A program made the translations under genes and the position numbers. The notes under the pieces were generated by a model, which was not told the origin of the DNA, made no database searches, and worked only from the letters and a program-made list of their open reading frames with translations. Shown piece by piece: positions 21,958-35,322 of a stretch of DNA of 64,000 nucleotides; the stretch's first letter is position 1, and the number at the start of each line of letters is the position of its first letter. Origin of the DNA: Avena insularis (lineage: Eukaryota > Streptophyta > Magnoliopsida > Poales > Poaceae); the NCBI GenBank assembly GCA_023614405.1, contig CM042691.1, positions 178,408,927 to 178,472,926 of the forward strand, read 5' to 3'.

Positions 21958-23184
21958 AGGCCACCCCTGTTCGATTTCTTCACACCAACACCCTCCCCTC
22001 TCTCTCAGAACCACCCCCACTTACCCCCAGAGCAACGCGAGCAGCAGGTTGCCGGAATTTGGCCGGTGTCTGCCGCGGAGGAGGAAGAAAGGAGCCAATG
22101 ATTGGAGCCGCCCCAGGAGAAGCCGCCGGTACGAGGAGGTTCGCCGTTGTCGACTACGTCGTTCGCCCCCATCGCCGACCCTTGCCTGAGCCCCGGTGAG
22201 CCCCCGTAGACCTCCACTGCTCATGCTAGGGTTCTGTCTCAGCGGCGTTGCTTGACGGAGACGATAAGTCACATCCGTTAGGTTAGATGTTGATCGTGCG
22301 GTACACATCACCTCGTACCGCTTCGCACCCCCCTACTGGTGGGGACACCCACTTAAACTCACTTGCGCGTGATGTGCGCCGTGGTCCGGCCCATTTACAT
22401 TCCCGCGTGACCCAGTAGTTTGAATTTAGGTTTATTCTTTTAGTTTCAAACTCAGTTATGTACCTAGATTCAAAAATCAACCCAGGTCGATTCACTGAAC
22501 CAAAATGCTTGAAACCAATTTTGTTAGAAAGGTACTGGAATTCTTAATCCAAGCCCATTTGATTCAATTCATTTGGAGTTGTAGATCACCTAAAGTAAAA
22601 ATAACAAGGCAGAAGCTTTTCTGCATTCCAACATTTTTCAAAATTCAACCACAAAAGCTTTTGAGTTGATTCCAACTCTCAGAAATCACATTTAACTAGA
22701 CCTTTCTGGATATATAAAAATATCTAGGTTTACTTGCAGAAATAATGGGAAAGCAATAAAAGAATGCCCCATAGGAAATTCTAGTCACTTTATTTAATTA
22801 AAATAAAAAGGTTAAACCTTATTAAACTGTGACACCACTTCAAAAAACATTCCCAAGTCCTGAAATATGTGGTGATGACATGTGTCAACATGATCCCATG
22901 TTTTAGTTGGAGAATATTAAATCTTAAGTAGTTTTTCAATGAGTAGAAATTACTTTTCTAAAATAAAACAAAATAAAACTATTGCCTTAATCTTTTTGAT
23001 GTTTGTGATGAGCCTAGATCATCTAGTGAACACCTTGGTGTGATAAATAGAAGTATTTAAGTATTGTTTGGTGATTGTGTACCTCGTATTTATTTATAGA
23101 CACTAGTACCGACCAAAGATACCAGGAGGAAGGAGAATACTATGAGGAAGAAGCCAAGGAGAACTTCAACCACTGCTCTACTCA

Positions 23185-23345
23185 AGGCAAGCTAACGCTT
23201 GCAACTTAGGAAGCTAATCCTTGCAAGCTTATACTAATATCTTAGCAAGCTACTATCTTAGAAAGCTAAGCTAAAACATGCAAGTTCTACTTGCAAGCTT
23301 ACACCACTTGATACCCAATCCTAGTTTTATTTGCAAGCTTAGTTA
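23185..23345 (+). repeat. Clustered GCAAGCTT motifs in 5' LTR E
   Basis: This is the counterpart of the 9680-9830 cluster. Words such as TTGCAAGCTTA, TTAGCAAGCTA and GCAAGTTC recur about eight times. The copies are preserved in all LTR segments here. Confidence 0.55.
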
Positions 23346-24711
23346 TTTTATTTCCTTATCAAAACTTTCTATTGAAGTTTACTCAGTGATTTGTAGATGT
23401 TGGAAAGACATGTAAAGGTAGCATAAAGAGCATAAATCTTGGCCTAAGTTAGATAAATCTTGATGTCATCCTAAGGCATGAGATTGAACTTAGATCATCC
23501 ACCCTTGTTTACCACTCCTCATTTGTGTTCACCCTCACATGTTGATGCTAGTGCTAAGCATAAAACTTGATCACTTTAGATGGCAATACTTGGTGAAAAT
23601 GATTATGAAAACCTTGGAATGATGAATCATTCTACTGAAATGTTTTGGCACGTGTTCTTGAACACCATATGATTTTGATGATGAAAATGTTAAGGCATGA
23701 CCTTACCACTTTATAAAACTGATGGTTATCTGGATGAGATACAATTCCAATTTTACCATGCAACCACAATACCCGAAAATTGGGTAGGGCTTGACTGGAA
23801 ATTTATATACCTTAGTATGGGTTCCCTTGCGGCCAAGGTTTGAGCTGAGGCTACCTTGTGAAGATTGTCGATCTGTGCAGTTCCCAAGATGACGGTTGGT
23901 CATGGTTGGGAGGCCAAACTCATAGGAGAGGTGCCTATACTAGGGCATGTAATTGAAAGGTTAGGATTGATTATCCGCATACTGAGTATGGTGAAATAAG
24001 GATTGTTCCTTACGGATGTATCGAATGTTGTGATGAAAGTGTACCACCTCTGCAGAGGGTCAAACTATTCAAATAGCCGCGTCCGCGGTTATGGACAGTT
24101 GGAGTGGCCATACTGTTCCGTCGTCAGATGTTTTCAAAATGACTTATGAAATGATTCATGACTTTGACTTGACGACAATAGGGTTGTGATATGAAATTCA
24201 AATTTCCACTTTGGTGTTATAAAACTTTCAACTAGCTTTCTTTGCTTCTGAACTCAGTAGAGATAAATCTGGCTTTTTGCAAAACAACCTAGAGCCTAGT
24301 ACTTCCTACTCAAAACCACTTCACTTGTTAGTATTAGTTTGCCAGTACTTAAAGAGTACTCATGGCTTTGTCCCTGGCTATTCCCATGGCTAGACTATGA
24401 AGAGGACTATTAGGAGGATGGACAACAAGAAGGTTACGATAACTAGGATCATCTCTCGTCGTCAGCATTGCCTGTGACCATGAAGATGGAGCCTCGCCTA
24501 CCCTATCGTTATTATTACATTATTCTGCAGCTTGATTTGTATTGAGATTGGATCATGAGATCCTTTATTTGTTGTAAGACCTTATGTAAGTTTTCTAATG
24601 GATGATGTACTGTGATATCCAATCTGTTATGTCTTGCAAAAATGGTAATCCTGGGATTGTGACGTATGGCATAACAGGCATCTGTGATTCAAAATCTGGG
24701 TGTTGACAGGT

Positions 24712-24725
24712 TGGTATTAGAGCCA
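24712..24725 (+). other. Primer binding site, element E
   Basis: TGGTATTAGAGCCA follows the 5' LTR. It differs from the canonical Met-tRNA site TGGTATCAGAGCC of element C by a C to T change at the seventh base. Confidence 0.85.
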
Positions 24726-24939
24726 TCCTGACCATAGGAGACCCTAGTTTAGAATGGACTTTTGACTCAAAAACTTAGTTTCAAAACCAAAAGAAGTGAG
24801 TATTTATGAAAACCTATTCTCATTCTTATCACTTAGACTCTTTCATGAAAATTCATGTTGCTCAAAAATTCTTGCAAACTTACATAACATTTGACACACT
24901 TTATCACTCTACTAACGTACTCATCCTATATTCTTATAG

Positions 24940-25737
24940 ATGGACGTGAAGTATAGCAAGTTTTATCAATCGAGGAATGGAGGGGTCCTCATCTTTGAGC
25001 GTGACTTGGACCACCTGTCAGAAATGCTGGAGCATCCGCACCCCGAGTTCTTTGGAGCTTAGCTGAACGATCAGGAAGGAGAGGAGTTGCAATGGATGAT
25101 TGTTGCAAGTATCGGAGGAAAGATTAAAGCCCTCACCTAAGAGGGAATTCAGTTCACCATCAGAGAGAACAACTGGCTCGATGGACTTGCCAGGGCCATG
25201 CAGGAAGCTCTTGCCCGTTTGTGTGGGTAGAGTATCAATCAGATCAAGGGTACCCGCTTTGAGTTCTATCCAAGGCGTGATGTTATGGGACAACCACTGG
25301 AGGCCCCATATCACCATGAGCTGAAGACTCAATTGGACCACCTCAAATTTATGATGTATGACCGTCAAAAGGAGTTAGACAATGCCCATTCCTACGCCAA
25401 CCACAAGTACACCATCGCTGCTCAGAATGATTAGACCATTGACATGCTAGTGAAGGATCGCTAGTATCATCGCCGTCAGCTTGACAAGAAGGAGCGCATC
25501 ATTGCCCGTCTTCGTCACCGGATCACCGACTTGGACGAGACCATCCACGAGAGGGATATGCAGATCGAGGAGAGGGAGAATGTAGGGGAGGACATCCGTG
25601 GAGACCCCTACTACTATCTCAGTGAGGATGATGACTTTCTGGAGGATCAGACCATGGACTTCTTCACCGATGAGGATGACTTCGCCTTCATTGATGATGC
25701 TGATGATCATGATGAGGACACTGACTCCAAGGAGTAG
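24940..25737 (+). pseudogene. Extra frame upstream of gag, element E
   Basis: A single reading frame of 266 codons starts MDVKYSKFYQ and ends DEDTDSKE with a double stop. It has no frameshift but five internal stops (after FFGA, KALT, RLCG, AAQND and VKDR). The order is an N-terminal part of about 75 residues; a segment with GTRFEFYPRRDVMGQPLEAP; a coiled coil of about 90 residues rich in Lys/Arg/Glu; and an acidic tail of about 70 residues with runs of Asp and Glu. Maintenance of one frame despite stops shows it was once a real protein. I do not recognise the family. It lies between the primer binding site and gag, so it would be the first frame of the genomic RNA. Confidence 0.6.
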
Positions 25738-25981
25738 TAGCACTTGAGCACTAGCGTTAGTGAGTTGTATCCGGTGCCATTGTATAGTAGTTTCCCAGAA
25801 TGGTTCTTAAAACCATCTGTTTTTCCTTTGTTGTGGTGTGTGTTTGTATCGTGTGCTATAAATTAATAAATGAAAAGCAAGTTGCTAGAAAAACCTGAGT
25901 CAAACTTTGAAAACTTTTCAATAACAAAACCCTAAACCTTAGAAATTTCCCTGTTTTCTCATGATCTACCTCAATCTTCAG

Positions 25982-27556
25982 ATACATCACGGAGGAAGCA
26001 CTTCATCCCCGGACCCGATGTTGCAAATCTTGCAAATGTTGGTTTCTGACCGCGAAGCTGAAAGAGCCAAACGTCAAGCCAACATAGCCACCCTTTAGCA
26101 CATCGCTTAGATGGCCAACAACAATCAAGGCCATGGAAATCAGGACAACCATGGATCCAAGCTCAAGAACTTCCAGAACACCAACCCACCCATTTTCACT
26201 AAGTCTGAAGAGCCCCTCGAAGCCAGTGATTGGCTACAAACCATGGAGAACAACCTAGAAGTTGCAGGAGTGGAAGCTAACGAGAAGGTACTGTTCGCCA
26301 CCCACTATCTGGCCGGAGATGCAAGAGCATGGTGGAACAACGTTCGCGCCATGAATGGAGGACAAATGATGACTTGGGATGAATTCAAAATCAAGTTCAG
26401 CAGAACCCATGTGCCACCGGGTTTGATCAAGAGGATGAGAGATGAATTCAGGGAACTGAAGCAAGGAAGGATGACCGTAGTTGAGTACCATGACAAATTT
26501 TTGTCATAGGATAGGTATGCACCAGATGAGATAGATACCGAAACTAAGAAGGAGAGATTTTTGAATGGTCTGCATGATGAGATGCAGACAGTGTTGGTCA
26601 ATATCCCATTTGCTTATATTGAAGCCTTAGTGGACTATGCCATTCAGATGGAGGGCAAGATCAACCAAGCCAATGAGAACCGCAAGCGTCGCATGATGCA
26701 TCAACCAGGAACCCACCATGCCACAAAGTATCGCCCCAACCCATCTTCAGGATTTGCCCCAAGAAACAACAGACTCCCGATGAATCGTCCGACCTATCCC
26801 AATCGTGGAGGAGGAAACCCAAGGACCGGAGGAAATCACAACAACAACCCCGGCAACTCCAGAAATTTCAACCGTGCACCGCCTAAGTTCAACAACAACA
26901 ATGTCGCCACCAAAACCAACACTGCCCCAAGGACTGGAAGCAATGGTGTGCCTGTTGCAGCAAAGGACAAGTCTCATGTGACTTTTTATGAATGTGGAAC
27001 CAAGGGTCACTATTCCAATGAGTGCCCCAAGAAGATTGCTGCAGCCCCCAATGCAAATGCCCAGCTCAGCAGCAGCGTCGTGTTCAGCCTGGAAGAAGGT
27101 TTGCCCCAAGGAATTCGCTCAACCGCAACGGTCGTATCTTTTCATGCATGGTAAAGAAGCCCAAGAAGCACCAGATGTCATGCTGGGTTTGTTTTCTGTT
27201 AACTCAGTACTTGCAAGAGTGTTGTTTGATTCTGGAGCATCGCACACGTTTGTTACAGAAGAATTTGCATGCACTAGTAAGATTCAACCAACCAAATTGA
27301 AGCATGTTATGATAGTTCAAATACCTGGTTCAACCACCAAAGCTAGACAAATTTGCAAGGCCGTACCTATCTGAATCCATGGCATAGATTTCTATGCTAA
27401 TCTAATAGTACTTGGAATAAAAGGTTTGGAGGTAGTACTAGGAATGGATTGGATGTCGAAGCATAAAGGATTAATCGACTATGCCAAGAAATCCATAACC
27501 ATGACCTGTACAGCCAGAATATCAGTAGAGCATGTATCTGAAACCTTGCCCCGTTA
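25982..27556 (+). pseudogene. gag: gag-protease, element E
   Basis: The gag start codon of element C is ATA here (25982-25984). Stops at about 26097 and 26108 precede the first long frame (26111-26509), which covers the capsid domain with LATHYLAGDARAWWNN. A stop at 26507 is followed by another segment with the linker and zinc knuckle, where the first Cys is Phe (FYECGTKGHYSNEC). A frameshift near 27080 then leads into the protease with LFDSGASHTFV. LGMDW is intact at the protease end, unlike in C. The TAA at 27554-27556 is shared with C. Confidence 0.85.
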
Positions 27557-28958
27557 ATTCAAGTGCAACAAGAGTCTAGCCCAACCAACCATTGATCAAT
27601 TCAGAGAACTCTGTGAATACCCCGATGTATTTCCAGATGTTTTGCCTGGTATGCCCCTAGATCGGGATATCGAGTTTATCATGGAACTAATCCCTGGAAC
27701 CGGACCCATAGCCCAGAGACCATATAGTATGAACCTGTCTAAATTAGAGGAGCTGAAGAAGCAACTGGATTCTATGCTGGAGATAGGATTTATCCAACCA
27801 AGTGCATCGCCATGGAGATCACCTGTTTTATTTGTGGATAAGAAAGATGGAGGTAACCGTTTGTGTACAGATTATTGGAAGTTGAATGATGTCACCATCA
27901 AGAACAAGTACCCACTGCCAATAGAAGACCTGTTTGACCAGTTGACTGGTGCCAAAGTGTTTTCTAAGATTGATCTTAGAACTGGTTATCATCAACTCAA
28001 GATTCGCGCAGAGGATATTCCAAAGACTGCCTTTACCACCAGATATGGACTGTATGAGTACACAGTCATGTCTTTGGAATTAACTAATGCCCCCCGCTTA
28101 TTTCATGAACCTCATGAATAAGATTTTTATGGACTTCCTGGATAAGTTTGTCGTTGTGTTCATCGATGACCTTCTGATCTATTCCAAATCAGAAGAAGAA
28201 CATGAGATACACCTGAGGACCATCCTTGGAACCCTTAGGGACCATCAGTTGTATGCCAAGTTTAGAAAATGTGAATTCTGGTTACAGGAGGTAGGATTCC
28301 TCGGACATATAGTATCGGCCGGAGGAATTGCCGTTGACCCTGCAAAGGTGAAGGATGTTGAAGATTGGCAAGCCCCAACCACTCAAACCCAAGTTTGTGC
28401 ATTTCTCGGATTGGCGGGATATTACCGCAAGTTCGTAGAAGGATTCTCGAGTATCGCAAGAACCATGACCCGATTGCTAAAGAAATACAAGAAGTTTGAA
28501 TGGACGGACAAATGTGAAGCGAGTTTTCAAGAACTCAAGAGGATATTGATTTCAGCTCCAATCTTGATCGTGCCGGATATCACGAAGCCGTTTGAGGTGT
28601 ATTGTGACGCATCCAAGATCGGTCTCGGATGTGTGTTGATGCAAGAAGGCAAAGTTATATCTTATCTATCCCGACAACTGAAGCAGCATGAGTAGAATTA
28701 TCCTACCTATGATCTTGAACTAGCAGCCATAGTTCTAGCCCTGAAGACATCGAGGCATTACCTGATGGGAAACCATTGTGAGATTTATTCGGATCACAAG
28801 AGCCTGAAGTACATATACACTTAGAAGGAGCTTAATATGAGGCAGAGAAGATGGATCGAGCTAATCAAGGACTATGATCTGGACATTGTCTATCACCCAG
28901 GTAAAACCAATGTGGTAGCAGATGCCCTTAGTAGATTACCGTGTAGTTTGAACTCCAT
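27557..28958 (+). pseudogene. pol: Reverse transcriptase and RNase H, element E
   Basis: The frame at 27642-28121 and its shifted continuation at 28087-28695 show [28 protein letters not shown] and [11 protein letters not shown], so both catalytic regions are recognisable. A codon is missing in PLP(K)IEDL. The frameshift at 28090 is caused by six C where five are needed, exactly as in element C. RNase H follows with FEVYCDASK and a TAG after KQHE, then [15 protein letters not shown] and VVADALSRLP. Confidence 0.88.
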
Positions 28959-30476
28959 GATTCTGAAGGAGCAACCAAGATTGCACAAGGAGATGGAGGA
29001 TTTCAGAATGGAATTAGTAAGTGAAGGATTTTTGGCTAGCATAGAACTTCAACCCACTTTGATCAGTCAGATCAAGGAGGCGCGGAAAGGAAATGCTAGT
29101 ATCGACGGAATCAAACATCCAATCGGTACAGGCAAAGTACCCAGATTCACCGAAGACGAAGAAGGAGTTCTGTGGTACAAAGGACGTCTTTGTGTACCAG
29201 CAAATTCAGAGTTGAAGGAAGCTATTTTGAAAGAGGCCCATGATACCCTTTATTCTATCCACCCTCGAGGAACGAAGATTTATCAGGATTTGAAGGAGCA
29301 ATTTTGGTGGCATAAGATGAAGAGAGAAATCAGAAGCTACATCGCCAAGTGTGATATTTGTCATAGAGTCAAGGCGGGACATCAAAGACCCACAGGACTG
29401 TTGCAACCACTTCATATTCCAGAATGGAAATGGGATTTAGTTGGAATGGACTTTATCACCGGATTGCCTACTTCTAGTAGGGGAAACGACTCTATTTTGG
29501 TCATTTCTTACCAGTCAAGACCACCTACCAGAGTTCGAAACTAGCAGAGTTGTACATTGCTAGAATCGTCAGTTTGCGCGGACTCCCCAAGAACATTGTG
29601 TCATATCGAGGAACTCAGTTTACCTCGAGATTCTGGAAGAAAGTCCAAGAAGGATTGGGAACAAGATTGGATTTTAGCATAGCATATCACCCTCAGACAG
29701 ATGGACAAACAGAGCGAGTAAATCAAATACTCGAAGATATGTTGAGAGCCTGTGTGCTAGAGTATGGATCTAAATGGGAAGACTGTCTGCCTTTCGCGGA
29801 ATTCTCTTACAACAACAGTTATCAAGATAGTTTATAAATGGCCCCATTTGAATTCATGTATGGAAGTAAGTGTCGTACCCCTTTGAATTGGTCGGAAGTA
29901 GGAGAGAGTTAGATATTTGGACCTGACATCCTACGAGAATCAGAAAAGAAAGTTCACAAGATTTGTGAGCACCTCATGACCGCCCAGTCAAGACAGAAGA
30001 GTTATGCCGACAAGAGACGTCGATACCTAGACTTCAATATCGGAGATTTTGTGTATCTCAAAGTATCGCCTTTGAAGGGAATCCAGCATTTCTAGCTCAA
30101 AGGAAAGTTAGCCCCCAGATATACCGGGCCTTTTAAGATTTTGAATTGTCGAGGAAAAGTATTGTATCAATTGGAACTGCCATAGGAGATGTCAGCAGTG
30201 CATAATGTGTTCCATATATCGTTACTTCGCAAATGCCTAGAAGTCCCGGAGAAGACTGAAGTTTTCAAGAACATTGATCGCCGTACCATAGAGATCAACG
30301 ATGACCTGACGTATCCCAAAGTACCCATCCATATTTTGGAGGAAGCTTTCAGAACCACCAGGACCCGAATCATCAAGTTTCTCAAGATTCAGTGGAGTAA
30401 CCACACCGAAGAGCAAGCTACCTGGGAACGAGAAGACTACATCAAGACAGAGTTTCCCGATCTTTTTAAATCCTAG
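28959..30476 (+). pseudogene. pol: Integrase with chromodomain, element E
   Basis: The zinc-binding motif (CDICHRVKAGHQRP), core motif GMDFITGLP and DGQTERVNQ are visible. The second catalytic Asp is changed: the motif reads SYRGTQF (Tyr codon at 29604-29606) where element C has SDRGTQF. A short deletion near 29505 removes about eight residues. The terminal frame (30189-30476) is intact and contains a full chromodomain-like tail (VPIHILEEAF, IQWSNHTEEQATWERED, FPDLF). In chromoviruses such tails help direct integration to particular chromatin. Confidence 0.88.
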
Positions 30477-30521
30477 TTTTCTTATTTGTTCTTTCTAAAA
30501 TATTAGGACGAGATTTTGTTT

Positions 30522-30533
30522 AAGGAGGGAAGG
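30522..30533 (+). other. Polypurine tract, element E
   Basis: AAGGAGGGAAGG lies two bases before the 3' LTR start at 30536, as in element C. Confidence 0.88.
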
Positions 30534-30535
30534 TT

Positions 30536-33500
30536 TGTAACATCCCAAAACTATTGAACAATGATTATCAAATTCCAATCACCCAAAATTAGGGTTAACA
30601 AAAAATTTTGTTAATTAAATCATATGAATGCATGTGTGTATGTGATGATTGTATGAATGCATGAATGGACTTGTTTGATTGTTGTTAATAGCAAGGAATG
30701 GTTTAAACATGAAAACAACATCATCTAAAACATTTCCAAGCAGAAACAAATCAAGAGAAAAATCAAAAACAAACAAAACAAGCAAATGGCCATTTTTTCC
30801 AATCTTGCTCACTAGGCCACTTTGAGTGTTTCTAGTCCAAGATTTCAAACAAAAACAATTCCATTTATTTTCACCCCTGGCTAGACCAAGTAAAAGTGAA
30901 CCCAAGCCCACCTTTCAAACTTATAGAAATATTTGGCAACTTGATTCAAGTGACAATTCAAAATTGAATCTTTAACATATGTGAAGATCATCCATTTTCT
31001 AAAACCAACCAAACCAGTGCACCTTAACCTTTGCAACTAACCAGAGATTACCTAGTATGTAACTAGTGCGCCCACCAAGTTTGAACCAAAAATTTAAATT
31101 CAAATTTCTTTCGTCCATTTCATCAAACACCTTGCAAACACCAAACAAAAAAAAACACACTATAGTGAGCAGTGATTTGGCCAACCTTGTTCCCTCTTTG
31201 GCTCACAACAGGCTATTAGTAGATCATCTAGCTTAGTTATCAAGCTCTAGAACCACTGTGAGCTTGCCATTGCCATCAATGCTGACCATGCCGGGCCTCA
31301 CCTTGCCACCCCTTGGTCGGCAGCAAGCTAGGAGCAGCACCTAGTCTAGCCACCTTGTCTGAGGCATTGACCACCGTCCACCACCACCCTCTACCCAACG
31401 CCAACGCCCTGCCAGCCACTGGACCACTCTAGAAACGTCGCGCCCTATGCCTCTGCGCCATGCTGAGAGCGCGCCAGAGCGCCGCACTCGACACGCGCCC
31501 ATAGATCACACGCCGCCCTCGCCACGTGCAAGTGTGATCACCACCGTCCCAGGAGACCACCAGACAACCCCGTTCACCGCCGCGCGACCCGTAGCCATGG
31601 TGTGCCATTAAAATGCCCGTCGGACCCGCCCAAAGCACCGCAGTGTTCCGACCATATCGCACTGCCCCACGCCTCGAGACCACGCCGTTGAGTTTCGCCA
31701 GGGAGCACAACACCGCCTCCTACCGTCGCCCATGCAATTAGCCCACTGTGCCGATGACCATGACGAGCTCCACCCGCACCCTTCGGTCCCCTCGCTCCAC
31801 AATAAATAGAGTCCACCCTCGTTTAATTTCTTCACACCAACACCCTCCCCTCTCTCTCAAAACCACCCCCACTTATCCTCGGAGCAAGGCGAGCAGCAAG
31901 TCGTCGGAATTTGGCCGGAGTCTGCCGCGGAGGAGGAAGAAATGAGCCAGCGATTGGAGCCGCCCCAGGAGAAGCCGCCGGTACCAGGAGGTTTGCCGTC
32001 ATCGACTTCGTCATTCGCCCCCATCGCTGACCCTCGCCTGAGCCCCGGTGAGCCCCCATAGACCTCCACTGTACGCGCTAGGGTTCTGTCTCGCCGGCAT
32101 TGCTTGACGGAGACGATAAGTCACAGCCGTTCGATTAGATGTTGATCGTGCGGTCCACATCACCCCGTACCGCTTCGCACCCCCCTGTCTCACTGACTGG
32201 TGGAGACCGTGTTGTGCGCCGTGGGCTGGCCCATTTACATTCCCGCGTGACCCAGTAGTTTGAATTTAGGTTTATTCTTTTAGTTTCAAACTTAGTTATC
32301 TACCTAGATTCAAAAATCAACCCAGGTCGATTCACTGAACCAAAATGCATGAAAGCAATTTTGATAGAAAGCTACTGGAATTCTTAATCCAAGCCCATTT
32401 GATTCAATTCATTTGGAATTGTATATCACCTATAGTAAAATAACAAGGCAGAAGCTTTTCTGCATTCAAACATTTTTCAAAATTCAACCACAAAAGCCTT
32501 TGAGTTGATTCCAACTCTCAAAAATCACATTTAACTAGACCTTTCTGAATATATAAAAATATCTAGGTTTACTTGCATAAATAATGGACAAGCAATAAAA
32601 GAATGCACCATAGGAAATTATAGTCACTTTATTTAATAAAAATAAAAAAGGTTAAACCTTATTAAATTGTGACACCAGTTTACATTCCCAAGTACTAAAA
32701 TATATGGTGATGACATGTGTCAACATGATCCCATGTTTTAGTTGGAGAATATTAAATCTTAGGTAGTTTTTCAATGAGTAGAAATTACTTTTGTAAAATA
32801 AAAGAAAATAAAACTATTGCCTTAATCTTTGTGATGTTTGTGATGATCCTAGATCATCTAGTGAACACCTTGGTGTGATAAATAGAAGTATTTAACTATT
32901 GTTTGGTGATTGTGTACCTCGTATTTATTTATAGACGCTAGTAACAACCAAAGATACGAGGAGGAAGGAGAATACTATGAGGAAGAAGCCGAGGCGAACT
33001 TCAATCACTGCTCTACTCACGGCAAGGTAACACTTGCAACTTAGCAAGCTAATCCTTGCAAGCTTATACTAATATCTTAGCAAGCTAATATCTTAGCAAG
33101 ATAAGCTAAAACATGCAAGTTCTACTTGCAAGCTTACACCACTTGATACCCAATCCTAGTTTTATTTGCAAGCTTAGTTATTTTATTTCCTTATCAAAAC
33201 TTTCTACTGAAGTTTACTTAGTGTTTGTAGATGTTGGAAAGATATGTAAAGGTAGCATAAAGAGCATAAAACTTGTCCTAAGTTAGATAAATCTTGATGT
33301 CATCTTGAGGCATGAGATTGAACTTAGATCATCCACCCTTGTTTACCACCCCTCATTAGTGTTCACTCTCACCTGTAGATGCTAGTGCTAAGCATAAAAC
33401 TTGATCACTTTAGATGGGAATACTTGGTAAAAATGATTATGAAAACCTTGGAATGATGAATCATTCTATTGAAATGTTTTGACATGTGTTCTTGAACACC

Positions 33501-34330
33501 AGATGATTTTGATGATGAAAATGTTAAGGCATGAGCCTTACCCCTTTATAAAACTGATGGTTGTCTTGATGCGATACCATTCCAATTTTACCATGCAACC
33601 ACAATACCCAAAAATTGGGTAGGGTTTGACTAGAAATTTATATACCTTAGTATGGGTTCCCTTGAGGCCAAGGTTTGAGCTGACGCTACCTTGTGAAGAT
33701 TGTCCACCTGTGCAGTTCCCCAGATGACAGTTGTTCATGGTTGGGAGGCCAAACTCACAAGAGAGGTGCCTATACTAGGGCGTGTAATTGAAAGGTTAGG
33801 ATTGATTATCCGCATACTGAGTATGGTGAAATCAGGATTGTTCCTGATGGATGTATCGAATGTTGTGGTGAAAGTGTACTACCTCTGCAGAGGGTCAAAC
33901 TATTCGAATAGCCGCGTCCGCGGTTATGGACAGTTGGAGTGGCCATACTATTCCGTCGTCATATGTTTTCAAAATGACTTATGAAATGATTGATGACTTT
34001 GACTTGACCACGACAGGGTTGTGATATGAAATTCAAGTTTCCACTTAGGTGTTATAAAACTTTTAACTAGCTTTCTTTGCTTCTGAACTCAGTAGAGATA
34101 AATCTGTTTTTTTGCAAAACAACCTAGAGCCTAGTACTTCCTACTCAAAACCACTTCACTTGTTAGTATTAGTTTGCGAGTACTTAAAGAGTACTCATGG
34201 CTTTGTCCCTGGCTATTCCCGTGGCCAGACTATGAAGAGGACTATCCGGAGGACGGACATCAGGAAGGTTACGACAACTAGGATCATCTCCCATCGTCAG
34301 CATTGCCTGTGACCATGAAGATGGAGCCTG
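30536..34330 (+). repeat. 3' LTR of E, segment 1 (truncated)
   Basis: The segment starts TGTAACATCCC and follows the 5' LTR colinearly, including the TATA-like ATAAATAG (31802) and the GCAAGCTT cluster (33020-33185). It stops at GATGGAGCCTG, about 220 bp short of the LTR end, and changes directly to a scrap of Athila LTR. Confidence 0.88.
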
Positions 34331-34375
34331 TGTTAGATATTGCTTTAGTTCTTAGGGGAAACTTTCCCAGTGTGA
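34331..34375 (+). repeat. Scrap of Athila LTR between two Tekay LTR segments
   Basis: About 45 bp, including ATTGCTTTAGTTCTTAGGGG and ending CTTTCCCAGTGT, match the Athila D LTR at about 58741-58784. The Tekay LTR resumes immediately afterwards at an internal point. This is a junction footprint, not an insertion with ends. Confidence 0.8.
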
Positions 34376-35322
34376 ATTGGAGAATATTAAATCTTAGGTA
34401 GTTTTTCAATGAGTAGAAATTACTTTTATAAAATAAAAGAAATAAACTATTGCCTTTTGTGATGTTTGTGATGAGCCTACATCATCTAGTGAAAACCTTG
34501 GTGTGATAAATATAAGTAGTTAAGTATTGTTTGGTGATTGTGTACCTCGTATTTATTTATAGACGCTAGTACCCACCAAAGATACGAGGAGGAAGGAGAA
34601 TACTACGAGGAAGAACCCGAGGAGAACTTCAACCACAACTCTACTCAAGGCAAGCTTACACTTGCAACTTAGCAAGCTAATCCTTGCAAGCTTATACTAA
34701 TATCTTAGCAAGCTACTATCTTAGCAAGCTAAGCTAAAACATGCAAGTTCAAATTGCAAGCTTACACCACTTGATACCCAATCCTAGTTTTATTTGCAAG
34801 CTTAGTTATTTTATTTCCTTATCAAAACTTTCTATTGAAGTTTACTTAGTGTTTGTAGATGTTGGAAAGATATGTAAAGGTAGCATAAAGATCATAAAAC
34901 TTGGCCTAAGTTAGATAATTCTTGATGTCATCCTGAGGCATGAGATTGAACTTAGATCATCCACCCTTGTTTACCAGCCCTCATTAGTGTTCACCCTCAC
35001 CTGTAGATGCTAGTGCTAAGCATAAAACTTGATCACTTTAGATGGGAATACTTGGTGAAAATGATTATGAAAACCTTGGAATGATGAATCATTCTATTGA
35101 AATGTTTTGACATGTGTTCTTGAACACCAGATGATTTTGATTATGAAAATGTTAAGGCATGAGCCTTACCCCTTTATAAAACTGATGGTTGTCTAGATGC
35201 GAAACCATTCCAATTTTACCATACAACCACAATACCCAAAAATTGGGTAGGGTTTGACTAGAAATTTATATATCTTAGAATGGGTTCCCTTGCGGCCAGA
35301 CTATGAAGAGGACTATCAAGAG
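34376..35322 (+). repeat. 3' LTR of E, segment 2 (internal part, with deletion)
   Basis: The segment restarts at the internal LTR point GGAGAATATTAAATC (equivalent to about 32743) and repeats about 900 bp already present in segment 1. At 35294-35298 the shared word GGCCA joins two LTR points that lie about 560 bp apart in the intact LTR, the signature of a microhomology deletion. It ends near CTATCAAGAG and passes into Athila sequence. Confidence 0.82.

Larger units (their letters stand above)
20683..24708 (+). repeat. 5' LTR of element E
   Basis: The LTR starts TGTGACATCCCAAAAATATTG and ends GGGTGTTGACA, 4026 bp. It aligns with the 3' LTR of C in reverse and with 30536-34330. It has a TATA-like word at 21950 and a G/C-rich island at about 21400-22390. 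Confidence 0.93.
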
